DNA of 64,000 bases from Flaccisagitta enflata (GCA_965153355.1 OZ231128.1:15934001-15998000), one strand, 5' to 3'. Positions 1-20,089 are shown, counted from the first letter of the stretch. Translations and numbers: made by a program. The notes: a model not told the origin generated them from the sequence alone.

Positions 1-427
1 TACCTTTTTTTATCTATTTCACCTGGATGCCCACATGGTTTAAGCAAGAGGTAAGATGCGCGAAAATCGCAAAAATCGCAAAAATGAGAAGAATTGTTTG
101 ATTTATGACTTACCTTGTTTTTTGAAAATCTTATCAATGGATTGATAAAAAACCTTGGTATTGGTCTTGATTGAACGATATTAAGTGGTAGAATATAAAG
201 TTCTAAGATATAGATAATATTAGCCCCTAGGGGCCCCTTCAGGGGGTCCTCATAGTTCCCCAAAATAGCTAAAATGATGATTGCTAATGAGTTTTTTGTC
301 GCGGTTCCTCCTTAAGAGGTTGATGGAGCTGTAATCCTCTTATGAAGTTATTGTTATCTGGTGGTGGGGTACACAAATTAAGGCTAGGGATCCCCTAGGG
401 GGTCCATCTAGGGTCACCAAGAGGATT
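1..427. other. No gene seen; two CCCCTAGGGG-type palindromic patches
   Basis: AT-rich sequence with GC-rich palindromic patches near 225-250 and 388-412 (GCCCCTAGGGGCCCC; GGGATCCCCTAGGGGG). Probably a diverged repeat. No coding signal recognised. Confidence 0.4.
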
Positions 428-1001
428 GAACAGGGGGACTTTCATTCGTTTGTCCGTATGTTTGTTTGCCCTACCCCTTTGAGCTCAGGCCTTTAATAAA
501 GCCTCTCAGTCCTTAACTCAGTCCTCTCAAGCCGGAAATAAGCCCGCTTAGGCATCAAATCATCCCTCTTGGACCACAAATCAGCCATCTCAAGCCTCAA
601 ATTAGCCCTTTCAAGCTACAAATCAAGCCTTTCTGGCCTCAAATCAGTCCTTTTGAGCTGGAAATCAGCACTCTTAGGCCTCAAATCATCACTCTCGGGC
701 CTCAAATAAGCCCTCTCAGACCTCAAATCATCCCTCTCAAGCCTCAAGTCAGCTCTTTAGGGCCTCAAGCCAGCTCTTTAGGGCCTCAAATAAGCCCTCT
801 CAGGTCCATAATAACCCCTCTCAGCTCAGGCTCAAACCAGGGATGGACGGGTGGACAGACAAACAAACGAAAGTTTCCCTGCGTTCTACAGGACTTTGTC
901 CTCTTCCGGGCCGCTGCCCTGCTTGCCCCCCCCTCAAATTCACAATTATGCAAAGCAGGGCATTGGGTATCGCTGACCATAGATTGCCCCTGAGCGACCG
1001 G
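428..1001. mobile_element. M element copy 1 (inverted ends around a ~21-bp minisatellite)
   Basis: The left end is GAACAGGGGGACTTTCATTCG; the right end carries GTTCTACAGGACTTTGTCC-TCTTCCGGGCCGCTGCCCTGCTT and closes with the GCAGGGCA...CGCTGACCA module. Between them is a minisatellite of GGCCTCAAATCAGCCCTCTCA-type units. The left terminal ~40 bp is missing. Confidence 0.75.
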
Positions 1002-1168
1002 TTTTCTTTTTATGGCAATGAAGGGCCTATTTATCTGTTTAGACACAGTCATCTAGAGCAGGAGAGCTAGATGAGAATAAAAGAGCTGATTTACAATCCT
1101 CAATGGGCCCTTCCCGAGGGCTCAAAGGACCAAAAACTGCCAAAAAAAAGCGAAATCTTGATATTTTT

Positions 1169-1330
1169 AGTTGCGGACATGCAACTTTATAAGAGGCTTT
1201 CTCCGTCCGTCCGTCCGTTGGTCTGTTGGTCCGTTGGTCCATCCGTAATGATCAAGTTGAAAAGTGTGAAAACTAGCATTTCCGCCCTGCCCACCCGTCC
1301 ACAACTGGTGGCCGTTTGTCCAGCCTTGTT
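1169..1330 (-). mobile_element. H element, GTTG-type
   Basis: Read on the minus strand it starts AACAAGGCTGGACAAACGGC, continues CAGTTGTGGACGGGTGGGCAG, has GGAC/CCAAC microsatellite, and ends in hairpin AGTTGC-ATGTCC-GCAACT followed by AAAA. The motif near the 5' end (AGTTGTGGAC) matches the complement of the 3' arm (AGTTGCGGAC) at 9 of 10 positions. Confidence 0.75.
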
Positions 1331-1404
1331 CATGTTTTATTTGTTTTGCTTCAAAGTAGACAAACTGGTTCATCATACCTACATAATATCTATGGAAAAA
1401 TAAC

Positions 1405-1545
1405 TTCATTCATTCATTCATTCATTCATTCATTCATTCATTCATTCATCTATCCACTCATTAATCATTTTGTTCATTCATCCATTCATACATTGATTAA
1501 TTTGTTGACTGATTTATTCATTCATTCATTCATTCATTTATTGTT
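1405..1545. repeat. (ATTC)n microsatellite, degenerating rightwards
   Basis: Pure ATTC repeats to about 1449, then imperfect copies. Confidence 0.9.
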
Positions 1546-1549
1546 TCAC

Positions 1550-2050
1550 TGACTGATGAATGAAACAAGTTATTCACTCTTGGTAAAATCATCAATCTAG
1601 CTCTTTGCTTACACTTTTAATCCCAGACTTGCTACTGGAACTGTACAAAAAATGATAGTGTTGGTTTAACGGCTAGTTGCTGCCTCATTTGCCATCTTTA
1701 ATCCATGTTCAGCTGCCTATGTGTGGCAAGGTAAGGGGGTCGATTTAAAAGGGGTGGGAATGAAGCCTCTGATTTCATCATTTGAATTTTGGCATTGTGA
1801 ACGCAATCAACTGTAAAATGAGGATTTTTCAGTTCTCTCCAAACAATCCTAGCAGTAGCTCAGGTTGATCAAGCTATAGAGTTGCTTGAGGGTTCAGTGC
1901 TTGGACAAAAGAAGAAAAACAATGCTGAAGCAAATGAGGTTGCCATTGGCACCTGAAAGAACGAGCTATAGTCAAAGAATTTTGGTTGGCTGAAAGAGTG
2001 GGTCAATTCAGATGGAAGAATCCAAGATTATTTCTTTATGAGTTTGGCAA
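1550..2050. other. Unique-looking sequence, nothing recognised
   Basis: No convincing exon, RNA gene or repeat was seen here. Confidence 0.3.
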
Positions 2051-2200
2051 TGGAGGAGAGCGCAGGATTTGTGCTTTTGGATCCAGGCGTTATAGCTGGA
2101 TTTTTGGCCTTGATGCTAGGATTTGCACCATGAAGCTAGGATTTTCGCCACGAGGCTGGGATCTGGGCCTCGAGACTGGAATGAGCAAGGGGAGGGGATG
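2050..2200. repeat. Short minisatellite (GAGGCTGGGATTTGGGCC type)
   Basis: Several diverged ~20-bp units related to the arrays inside M elements; no M-element ends attached. Confidence 0.6.
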
Positions 2201-2227
2201 AAGAAGGAGAAGAAGAAGAAGAAGCAG

Positions 2228-2360
2228 AACAAGGCCAAGTCGGCCAATAAGGTGCAACATGTGGATCATCGAACAAATGCGTTACCCGACCGACCAACAG
2301 CCTGACTGACCAACCAACCGACCAACGGACAGCCAGTCATGGAGGTGCTTTGTCGTACCT
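2228..2360 (+). mobile_element. H element, GGTGC-type
   Basis: Starts AACAAGGCCAAGTCGGCC (GGCC/GGCC hairpin), then AATAAGGTGCAACATG; the middle is GACCGACCAAC microsatellite; it ends in hairpin AGGTGC-TTTGTC-GTACCT followed by AAAA. GGTGC near the start reappears in the 3' hairpin arm. Confidence 0.8.
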
Positions 2361-2409
2361 AAAAATTCCCCAAATGTCATGGGTCGCGGGTCATGGGGCA
2401 TGGGCCATG

Positions 2410-2440
2410 GACTTCTTTGGGGCCGCTGCCCAAAAACAGG
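2410..2440. mobile_element. M element end remnant
   Basis: TTTGGGGCCGCTGCCCAAAAA is the standard short end of M elements without the rest. Confidence 0.5.
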
Positions 2441-2536
2441 TTTACTGGCCTTGTTTCAGTTGCCAGAAGACGGATCAATGACGGCTGGATTGAAAAAACC
2501 AATCCTCGGATCTTATTTTGGGTTCAATTTGATGAA

Positions 2537-2682
<146 letters not shown>

Positions 2683-3103
2683 AAAAATCAATTTATACCT
2701 CATGTCCTATATATCATTGACTAAAGGCGCTAGACAGAAAAGTGGAAAAATTCAGATCGCTACCTCTCCCTCCTTCTCCTCCTCCTCCTCCTCCTCCTCC
2801 TCCTCCACCACCACAACCCCTCAATCACTTCATTTCCTCCTGCTATGTAATTGACACATCAATTGGGCCCATTAAAGTATTTATAGGTTTTGTTTTCAGA
2901 GTTCAATAAGGGCTGTTTACTTAAACCCAACCGGCACATATAGCGAAAATCTTGAAAAATCATGAAAATCTCATTTGCATATTGTGGTCAAATTCCGCGC
3001 AACTAGACCATTCAAAATTGACCCTAAACTGATTCAATCTCATTCCTAAGACTCATACCCGTCATAAAAATCCCCCATGAGGTCTGTGAAAATGAATCCT
3101 AAC

Positions 3104-3314
3104 ACCTGACTACGCCCTACTCTACAACCCCCTTTGTCAGTCCATCCGTCCGTCTGTCAGTCAGTTGGTCGGTCTGTTGGTCTATTGGTCGGTCGCTCCC
3201 TATCTTACTTTTTTTAATGATTTTATTTCTCTGACCCAAAAATGGTCTAGTGGCCTCAAATATGGCCGCTGCCCACCTGCACATGACTTTTGTAGCCATG
3301 TATCTGGCCTTGTT
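3104..3314 (-). mobile_element. H element, CGCG-type, diverged
   Basis: On the minus strand: AACAAGGCCAGATACATGGCT (hairpin GCCA-GATACA-TGGC), AAGTCATGTGCAGGTGGGCAG, GGAC microsatellite, TTGTAGAGT, and a decayed terminal hairpin. The first stem differs from the common GCCG/CGGC by a compensating pair. Confidence 0.7.
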
Positions 3315-3429
3315 TTATTACAAATCTTGCTTAGAATACTTTTCAAACCAGTCGTGGTAAATATGATAATGCAGCTACTCAGTTGTTTTTGTGTTTTATG
3401 TAAGGCCCTAATCTCAGCCTTAAAGCCCA

Positions 3430-3605
3430 ATTCTAAACCTTGCTGCTAAATTTCTGGCCTCGAGACCCAAATTCAAGCCTCAAGGCCCAATCCCCTGCCT
3501 TGAGGTCCAAATCCCAGCCCCAGGGCCCAAATTCTAGCCTTCTGGCCCAAATTCCGTTCCCATATCCCATGTCTGAGGCCCAGGTTTCAACCCAAAAGCC
3601 CAAAT
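3430..3605. repeat. Minisatellite, ~20-bp units (AGCCTCAAGGCCCAAATC)
   Basis: Diverged tandem units similar to M-element arrays, immediately left of an M element. Confidence 0.65.
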
Positions 3606-3627
3606 CCCCAAAGCATTGACACCATCA

Positions 3628-4327
3628 ACAGATCGCCCAAGGGCAATATGTGGTCAGCGATACCCGTTACCCTGCTTTGAGTGATTGTGAATTGGAATGA
3701 GGTGAATTGGAGTGAGGGGAAGCAGGGCAGCGGCCCCGAAGGGGACAAAGTCCTGTAGAACACAGGGGGACTTTCGTTCGTCTTGCCTGAAGAACTAGAT
3801 GAGATGCTATAGGGGGCTGACTGAAGGCCTTCAAGAGCCTAAACTGAGGTCTAAGAAGGCTGATGTGAGGCCTGAGAATGCCAATCGGAAGCTTGAGAGG
3901 GCTGACTGGAGGCTTGAGAGAGCTGGATTAAGGCTATAAAGGTCAGAGGACTGAGAGCAATAAATTGAGGCTTAGATAGCTGATTTGAGGCCTGAGAGGC
4001 CTAATTTGAGGTCTGAGAGGCCTAATTTGAGGCCTGAGAGGCTTAATTTGAGGCCTGAGAGGCCAGGTTTGAGGCCTGAGAATTTGGATTTGAGGCCTGA
4101 GAAGCCTAATTTGAGGCCTGAGAGGCCAGGTTTGAGGCCTGAGAGGTTGGATTTGAAGCCTGAGAGGCTGAATTTGAGGCCTGAGAGGCCAGATTTGAGG
4201 TTTCAGAGGCCAGATTTGAGGCCTGAGAGGCCGGATGAGGGGGCCAGGGGGGGGACGAACAAACGGACGAACGAACGAAAGTCCCCCTGTGTTCTACAGG
4301 ACTTCGTCCCCTTCGGGGCCGCTGCCC
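3628..4327. mobile_element. M element copy 2, full length
   Basis: Left end: terminal hairpin GCCC-AA-GGGC, GTGGTCAGCGATACCCG, stem CCCTGCTT/AAGCAGGG, then GCAGCGGCCCCGAAGGGGAC and AAGTCCTGTAGAACACAGG. Right end repeats the last two blocks inverted and stops at CCGCTGCCC before an A run. The interior is a 21-bp minisatellite (GAGGCCTGAGAGGCCTAATTT). The open frame through the array (LRPERPNL repeats) is a by-product of the 21-bp period. Confidence 0.85.
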
Positions 4328-5430
4328 AAAAACCGTTAGTCCAGAACAAGCTAAAGCCCCCCTGTGTTCTAAAGAACTTCAAACCATTAAGGGCAGCTGG
4401 TGCTGCCCTGCTTCCTCTCACTAAAACACTAGATTTCAATCCTGAAGCCCATGTTCTTATAGTGTAGCAGTGAGGCCATAATCAAGGCCTTGAGTCTTTA
4501 CTTGAGATAAGGATCACTGATTGAAAGGCCAATTGACAGACACACAGGCCAACAGATGGACCGACTTACATATTAAGACTCCTAAGCAGATTATAGGAGC
4601 CAAGGAGGTATCTAAAGTCAAAATCAGACTGAAAAAGGTGGTGGGAAAATTGTTCCAAATCACAAAGATATTGTTCCAGTTTGACCAGTCATAACTCGGC
4701 CATTTTTTGACGGATTCACTAAAAATTTGTGACGGTTTGAAAGAGCTTCAAAAAATCTTTAAAATGGGACCAGTCTGGCATTTCTAGCTTTATTTGTTCA
4801 AAAGTTACGAGCAAGACAAGTAAATTGTCGCAAAAATGGGAAAAATTCCATAACCAAGATAATTGTCCAAAATCCCTATAAAATTGCTCATGTTTGACAT
4901 GTTATATCTCAATTATTTTTGAACGGATTTACAAAAAATTGGTGACAGTTGGAAAGATCTTGAAGAGATCTTCAAAATGGGACCAATCTGGCATTTCTAG
5001 CTCAACTCGTTCAAAAGTTACAAGCAAAACAAGGTTGCTTGTCCAAAAAATGGGAAAGTTCAGTGACCTGTTCCTCATGAAGGTAAAAAATGTGAATATT
5101 TCAAAAAGCGCCCCAGGAATTTTTTTGCACTCATTTGCCATGGAATATACATGGGCTGGACCACTAGAAACCGTCATAAAAGTGGCAGTTCTCCTAGTTT
5201 AAACATCAAGGTGGAGATACAGAACAGTGAATGGTGAAAAAAGAGAAAAAAATTTATCACGTAAAAAGGCTGGAAGCCATCACTCCAAATTACCTCCAGA
5301 AACTCTACAAATTGCTGAACTGGATAATGGCGGTAGTAATTGAGCCAAAGAGAGCCTGCATCCATTATATATTGATTTGCGTTCAACTGATATACGTAAT
5401 TGTGTCAAAAAATGATATAAATTCTTAGGT
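4328..5430. repeat. Dispersed repeat with internal ~211-bp direct duplication
   Basis: Two diverged copies start near 4679 and 4890 (GTTTGACCAGTCATA / GTTTGACATGTTATA ... AAAATGGGACCA-TCTGGCATTTCTAGCT ... TTCAAAAGTTAC). Related fragments occur near 14880, 31260, 48100 and 60260. No coding potential seen; ends not resolved. Confidence 0.55.
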
Positions 5431-5529
5431 GGAAAGATTTCTATTTCCTAGATAGTAATAGGAAAATAGGAGAATAAATCATAAAAAGTTTAATAAAGGT
5501 TGTGGTGGAGAAGATACAGTGTAGTGAAA

Positions 5530-5965
5530 TGACAGTATTGATAGGACAGGTAAGGATAGGTGAAGATGAGGAAGAGGATAGGTCATGTGATCAACAGGGC
5601 TTCAGTGTCCAAAGGTACAGGTGAAGATAGTTGAAATAAAGGAAAAACAAAAGGTCAAAGAAGGTAGAGGCAGTGTAAGGTAGAGGTAGAGGGAGATATG
5701 CGATAAAATAAACAAAAGGTAGTGAGTGGGGTAGGAAGAAGGTAGGGGTTGGTAGGAGATTGGGTAGGAGGGTAGGTAGGAGATGGGGTTAGTTAGATAG
5801 GAGAAGGTAGGATGTATGGGTAGAAGGGTAGGCAGGGGTAGGTAGGTGGGAGGTTGGAGTAGGTAGGTAGGAGGTAGGGCTGGGTCAAAGGTGGGGGTAG
5901 CAGAGTGGGTGGGAGGTAGTGGTAGGAGGGTAGGAAGAAGGTAGGGGTAGGTTGGGGGAGAAACT
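5530..5965. repeat. Degenerate G-rich GGTAGG tract
   Basis: Many GGTAGG, GGGTAGG and GGTAGGTAGG units, irregularly spaced, on the plus strand. It lies 3' of the Penelope-like ORF (C-rich on the coding strand). Not a regular telomeric array. Confidence 0.6.
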
Positions 5966-6019
5966 TAGATCAGGAGTAGAACGAAAGAGTCTTATTCCAA
6001 ACCAACTTTAAGGCTATGT

Positions 6020-6400
6020 AAATAGTACAGAAAATTGGGAAGGAATAAGAAAAAACTTTAAATTTAAACTTAAAAACTAAAAACTTAAAAATTTTGAAAA
6101 ATGAAAAAACTTTAAACTTAAATTTTTTAGAAAACTTAAAAAATTTTTAAAACTTTAAAACTTTGAAATTTTTTAAAAGATTTCCAAAAACTTTTAAAAA
6201 TTTTTTCAAAATTTTCAAAAAATTTTAAAATCCAAAAACTTAAAAAACCTTTTCAAAACTTTAAGACTTAAAAACTTAGAATTTGAAACTTAAAATTCAA
6301 AACTTGAAATTGAAAATTTAACTAAAATGAAAACTAGAAGTCTTGATTTTTGAAAAACCTTAAAAATATATTCAAAACCTGTGAAAATCATAAGAGCAAC
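6020..6400. repeat. AT-rich low-complexity tract (AAACTTAAAA-like)
   Basis: Degenerate repetition of AAACTT, AAAATTT and TTAAAAA units over about 300 bp. It lies on the 3' side of the Penelope-like ORF. No gene. Confidence 0.7.
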
Positions 6401-6424
6401 CGGCATATTACCTATAGTAAGTCA

Positions 6425-6535
6425 AGCAAAAGAGTAAGCAACAACTGCTAAAGTCTATGTAAATAGTACACAAGCAACAGTTGCCAAATGCTAAAATCAT
6501 TGAGGCTATGTAAATAGTCCACCATGCTTAAAGCA
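6425..6535. repeat. Short direct repeat CTATGTAAATAGT
   Basis: CTATGTAAATAGTAC/CCAC recurs near 6453 and 6510, with another copy near 6015, all in the 3' flank of the RT ORF. These could be parts of the retroelement's own end. Confidence 0.4.
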
Positions 6536-6541
6536 AAGACT

Positions 6542-8518
6542 CTAAGGTTGACTTAAGTAACTCAAAATATCACTTCGTGAGTCGAAACCGGGTACAGGCT
6601 GGGAGAAGGACATAGGGACAGGCAAGGCAGATTGACCAGATACAGGCTGGGAGAAGGACATAGGGACAGGCAAGGCAGATTGACCAGATACAGGCTGAGA
6701 GGATGTAGAGACATCTAAAGCAGATTGACTGTCACGGCGTTCATTCATTATGCGTTTGAACCAGGCATTGAAATCAAAAGGAAGAGACCACTTTTGAAAC
6801 TCAGAGATATACTTTCTTACTGCTTTACAAAATTCCTTTTCAAGCCGAGAGATAATGTAACCACGTCCTTTCAGAACAATACCTAAATGTCTAGTCCTTG
6901 TCTCAAAATCACAGCGATTAGAACACAACCTTTGGAATCGAATGACCTGACTGTAAAAAACTTGATAACATAGACCATTATCAATGTTGCTTTCAAGGAA
7001 GGGAAAAGAGATGACTTCAAAGGGGAAATGATCTGTCTTACAATAAACCTTTGTAGTACAAATAGAGTTTGCAATGCTAACCTCCATATCAAGAACATTA
7101 GCCTTACTGGGATCTTCATTTTCCTGCGTTAACGACAAGCTCTGTGGATAAATCTCTCTAGCAATATCAATGAAGTTGGGACAATTAAGAGTAGTGCAAT
7201 CGTCTCTGTAACGTCTGAAAAACTTAAGCCTGCAAGCATCTTCCCTTAAACTGGAGGAGATCTTAGATTTAACGTAACGAAATTCATGAACCATCAAAGA
7301 GCAATCAGAGAGCCAACCAGAAATTTTGCCACCCATGATAATACCTTTTACTTGCTGAAAGATGTGACCAAAAGCCTTGATATATGTTTCTTTAACCAAA
7401 AAAGAAACCATATCTAAAACCTCACCAACTGTGTAAGAATCTGAGTCACTAGCATTGGAAACCCAACGTGCCTTATCATAATCTATCTTGATACAACTCT
7501 TACCGCTATTTTTACTCAAAGTGTCAAGCAGCCATCGGATGTTGGAAAGCAGATGTTCATGATCAAACAGAGTGTAAAGTGTGGAGAAATCATTAATGGA
7601 AATGGAAGCAACCGAACCGTACGCACCATCAAACATATCTTTCACTTCAGTACTAGTCTCGACATCAAAGCAATAATTAATACCTGAGTAGCTCTCAAAT
7701 ACCTTACAAAGGTTTTGAAAGTGTGATTTGCACATCTTCAGGATCTTGGCTACTTTATCATCCAGCATAGAAGTTACAGTATTCACATTACCGGCGATAT
7801 ATCTCATTTTTGGTGGGTTTTTATGAAATTTAGGTGTTTGATATAGAACAGCTAAGTTGAGCTGTGAGCTAGGGGGAGTGATTGAAAATCTCAAAAGATC
7901 ATTTTTTAATCTATCACAGACAACTTGTTCACTATCGGGGCAAAATAAATAAGTTTCATTACCTGGTGTTGGATTGTTTAAACCTAATTCTTCAGCTAAT
8001 CTTAAGAAATAAAATTTTTTACAAGTAAATGCATAGTTGCCTGCTGCTTTGTCAACTACGGTAATGACGAATTTTTCTTGTAACCTCTTTAATTCATTCA
8101 AACATGATCTTTTGCTTAATGTGGGTACATTAAACCTTGTATCTTTAGCAATTGATTGTAATTTTTCATCAAAATTAGAAATGATACATTTTTTCCATAG
8201 TTTTAATGCTGAATGAGGGATTTTGAATTTTTTAGAAATTTTACTCATGAGAGTTTTACAATTATTTCTAAATTTTTCTTTTATAGAACCAAGATTGAAG
8301 CGCGGGATGTCTCTGAACTTGGTTCCAAATGAACATAGTTTACGTAGGTCAGTCTCCTGAATGATATTCAGATCACCTGTGATAACATGATCAAAATTTG
8401 GGTTTTTAAAAACAGAGTCAGCACATTCACAAGACAAAGATTGAATATCCCCATAAGAAAGATTTCCAGTAGATTTTAAAATCTTATTATAATTCAAAAT
8501 TTCTCTCTCTTTCTTCAT
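6542..8518 (-). CDS. Penelope-like element reverse transcriptase (658 aa ORF)
   Basis: One uninterrupted minus-strand ORF encodes a reverse transcriptase. The catalytic block is FFRRYRDDCTT (about residues 431-441; YxDD box), followed by VLDMEVSI and, later, VFYSQVIRFQRLCSNRCDFE and LGIVLKGRGY, the thumb-like signature typical of Penelope-like retroelements. Upstream are conserved-looking blocks (VITGDLNII, LRKLCSFGTKFRDIPRF, KFVITVVDKAAGNYAF, PKFHKNPPKMRYIAG) seen in this group. No GIY-YIG endonuclease is visible in the ORF; after the thumb it ends in an S/Q/P-rich tail with a 19-residue unit repeated (QSALPVPMSFSQPVSG). The ORF is intact, so the insertion may be young. Flanking repeats or a full element boundary were not recognised. 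Alternative: another RT class, judged unlikely. Confidence 0.8.
   Translation of the reverse strand: MKKEREILNYNKILKSTGNLSYGDIQSLSCECADSVFKNPNFDHVITGDLNIIQETDLRKLCSFGTKFRDIPRFNLGSIKEKFRNNCKTLMSKISKKFKIPHSALKLWKKCIISNFDEKLQSIAKDTRFNVPTLSKRSCLNELKRLQEKFVITVVDKAAGNYAFTCKKFYFLRLAEELGLNNPTPGNETYLFCPDSEQVVCDRLKNDLLRFSITPPSSQLNLAVLYQTPKFHKNPPKMRYIAGNVNTVTSMLDDKVAKILKMCKSHFQNLCKVFESYSGINYCFDVETSTEVKDMFDGAYGSVASISINDFSTLYTLFDHEHLLSNIRWLLDTLSKNSGKSCIKIDYDKARWVSNASDSDSYTVGEVLDMVSFLVKETYIKAFGHIFQQVKGIIMGGKISGWLSDCSLMVHEFRYVKSKISSSLREDACRLKFFRRYRDDCTTLNCPNFIDIAREIYPQSLSLTQENEDPSKANVLDMEVSIANSICTTKVYCKTDHFPFEVISFPFLESNIDNGLCYQVFYSQVIRFQRLCSNRCDFETRTRHLGIVLKGRGYIISRLEKEFCKAVRKYISEFQKWSLPFDFNAWFKRIMNERRDSQSALDVSTSSQPVSGQSALPVPMSFSQPVSGQSALPVPMSFSQPVPGFDSRSDILSYLSQP
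6590..6710 (-). repeat. 57-bp tandem duplication in the RT C-terminal tail
   Basis: The segment encoding QSALPVPMSFSQPVSG occurs twice with almost identical DNA (period 57 bp), plus a partial third copy. It extends a low-complexity tail and keeps the frame. Confidence 0.8.
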
Positions 8519-9377
<859 letters not shown>

Positions 9378-9444
9378 TAGATAGGGAGAACATAGAAAAT
9401 AAGCAAGGAGTATTTAGAAAAAAACAGAAAGATAGACAATCTAA

Positions 9445-9530
9445 GTTATGAGAAAACTTTAAGGCTTGTTATTTAGATTCTAAATAATGAGAAAACTTTA
9501 AGGCTTGTAATTTAGATTCTAAATAACAAT
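9445..9530. repeat. ~38-bp tandem duplication between two GA tracts
   Basis: GAGAAAACTTTAAGGCTTG...TTAGATTCTAAATAA is present twice in tandem, separating the two GA arrays. Confidence 0.85.
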
Positions 9531-9533
9531 ATG

Positions 9534-9720
<187 letters not shown>

Positions 9721-9839
9721 AGAAAGATTCATCAAAAATCATGAGCAAGCAGGATAAAAAGCTAGCGTCATAAAAGTCAGAGTCAATATGCATAACATTT
9801 TGACTTTTCCTTTTTGTTATAATGGGCCCAAAATTAGGA

Positions 9840-10130
9840 TTAATGAAAAATATTGATTTTCAGGAAAAATGGGAAAAATGCAGAAAAATAAAAAAAGATT
9901 TAAAAAATCATAGCGCATAAACTATTGATCGCACAGTGTTCTGCTTGGCGCCATCTGAAAGAATACAATCAGCTCTTTTTTAGCTTTTAATTTCATGCAA
10001 AATACTATTGGCCAGAAAAGTAAATTAAATTCCTGAAACTCCGCATGAGAAAAGGGGAAATCAAAAATGCTCTGCAGGTCTCAAAAAGCCGAAGGAACTT
10101 CGTTTCTTCAACTTTTTTCCAAATCATTGT
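9840..10130. repeat. Dispersed repeat, copy inverted at 25480-25760
   Basis: TTGGCGCCA, GAGAAAAGGGGAAATCAAAAA, CTGCAGGTCTC and GAAGGAACTTCGTTTCTTC occur here and, reverse-complemented and in the same order, near 25495-25690. Type unknown. Confidence 0.6.
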
Positions 10131-10550
10131 ATTATGTGATACTAATGGATATACATAGGCCGCAGGTGACATGAATGGCTCATGACCTAAGTGCTAATTT
10201 TGTTGGAGTCATCGCGGCAACTTGGCCCCGAGGCGTGCCAATTGTCAAGGCCTCATCTGGTATTGGAAAAATCATATAATGTACAAAAAAGAGGGCAAGG
10301 CGTGTCAAATCGTCAGTTTCTGCTTTATTGAACCATTTTGCGCAATATGAATATTGTTTTCTTTTTTGGTCTGTGACATTCCTTTTTTGTTTTGCTAACG
10401 CCATTGCAAATCATTTGTCTTAAGCATTGACCTATCAAATAGCTTATTTCAATCTCTTTCTCATATGATGAATAAGTGAATAGAAATACTAAAGATTCGA
10501 AAGGACCCTCTGAAGAAAAAGCAAATGAAAAAGGAAAAGAGATGGGCCTT

Positions 10551-10705
10551 GCGACTCTACACGCAACTCTACACCCCGCCGTGTTGGTCAATACATATGC
10601 CGATACATCGCGTCTGTTACAAATATTTCTGAATTTTGAGTGGTTTTTGCATTATGGCCCTTGCCCAACCATCCGCGGCTATCTTGCCGTGTATCCGGCC
10701 TTGTT
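10551..10705 (-). mobile_element. H element, CGCG-type, decayed
   Basis: Minus strand: AACAAGGCCGGATACACGGC...GCGGATGGTTGGGCAAGGGC ... GGGGTGTAGAGTTGCGTG...; the GGAC tract is almost lost and the terminal hairpin is imperfect. Confidence 0.6.
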
Positions 10706-10796
10706 TTTTCTAAAACTTGTATTGCATCTTTCGGGTAGTTCCTCGAATTCTTGCAACCTAATAATGCGTCATTGACATTCGCACTCATTGATTTTT

Positions 10797-11059
10797 AGTC
10801 CCGTACACGCGACTCTACACCCCGCTTTGTCCGTCCATCCAAGCGATTGTCCATCCTTCCGTCCATCTGTCCGACCATCCGTCTGTCCCTCCGTTCATCT
10901 GTCCGTCCCATGGTCTGTCAATTTGTCACACTTTTCCTTTTTTTTTCAATTTTATTTCCTTAAGTCATTTTAGGTCATTTAAGAGTATACTAAGTCATTC
11001 TAAGTCATTCCAAGTCATCATGTAAGTCTCGCACGCGACTTATAGGTGTTGGCCTTGTT
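10797..11059 (-). mobile_element. H element, CGCG-type with AAGTCATTTT interior
   Basis: The plus strand reads hairpin AGTCCCGTACACGCGACT, CTCTACACCCCGCTTTGTCC, CCGTCC microsatellite, then AAGTCATTTTAGGTC-type ~10-bp repeats, then AAGTCTCGCACGCGACTTATAGG and GGCCTTGTT. It ends 26 bp before the acceptor of the first exon of the tocopherol-cyclase-like gene. Confidence 0.75.
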
Positions 11060-11085
11060 TTCTTTTTGCCTCGCTTTAATCAAAG

Positions 11086-18704
<7,619 letters not shown>

Positions 18705-18939
18705 GACGGATATTGCGTGATTCGTATCTAGCAGGGTTCGCGCTGATGGAATAAACGCCGAATTGTACATCATCGTGATGGATTGCGTAATTTGTAAAGC
18801 ATGGTTCAGATAAAGCGCCGGATTGTGGATCAATGTGATGAAATTTTCATATGACTATTTAATGAATGCGTTACAATGATGAAGATAAAATAAGGTTTTT
18901 GTGTGGAAATATTCATTTTTCTCGGACTGGTGCATGGTG

Positions 18940-19425
<486 letters not shown>

Positions 19426-19692
19426 CCGGATACCTGAAGTACTTGTTATCTGTTTAGCTCTTACAAAGATCAGTGACATAGCTTGAGAATATGAAAAGGA
19501 ATAGCAAAAGAGAAAGATACTAAATAGGTATGAGAAGTGGAACAATATCCCTCACAAACTAAAAGATATGGAAGAGGGCCTTGTGAGCCCTTACTGACTA
19601 GTTACTACGCGCATCACTCCTAGTTTTCCATTAAGCCAAACTAGCTAAGAAAACATCCATTCTAAGTCTGACCCCAAACAATAATGCTTACC

Positions 19693-19818
19693 AACAAGGC
19701 CAAGTAGGCCAATAAGGTGCGACGTATGGATCCCCGAACGAATGCGTTACCGACAGACCAATCGACCGACCGACCGACCGACGGACAGAGCCAGTTATAG
19801 GGGTGCTTTGTAGCACCT
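19693..19818 (+). mobile_element. H element, GGTGC-type
   Basis: AACAAGGCCAAGTAGGCC, AATAAGGTGCGACG, GACCGACCGACC, and terminal hairpin GGGTGC-TTTGTA-GCACCT followed by AAAA. Very similar to 2228-2360. Confidence 0.85.
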
Positions 19819-20089
19819 AAAAATAGGTAAGGGTATGTGAGAGAGGTAGAAGATAGAGAAAAGGCAAGATACAGGCTTCAATTCAGCGGTAAAATTATAC
19901 CTGAAAAATGGCAGAAGAAGGAGAGGATGAAAAAAAAAAAAAAGAAGAAGCAGCAAAAGAAGAGGAAAAACAGAAAGGAAAAAAGGAAAAGGAAAAGGAA
20001 AAGAAAATGAAAAAAAAGGAAGATGAATAAGGAGGAGAAGAAGAAGAAGATAGATTAGAAAACGGAAACTGGATCACACACGGACACCG

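Noticed and set aside
3985-4467. 160-codon plus-strand ORF with LRPERPNL repeats (also 13994-14233 minus, 34259-34456 plus)
   Set aside because: The frame is produced by the 21-bp minisatellite of M elements; it starts and ends arbitrarily and overlaps element ends.
5530-5965. Telomeric repeat
   Set aside because: GGTAGG units are irregular and mixed; no TTAGG or TTAGGG array.
10180-10404. Minus-strand ORF with PDEALTIGTPRGQVAAM
   Set aside because: It looked exon-like, but no partner exons, family match or clear acceptor could be established.
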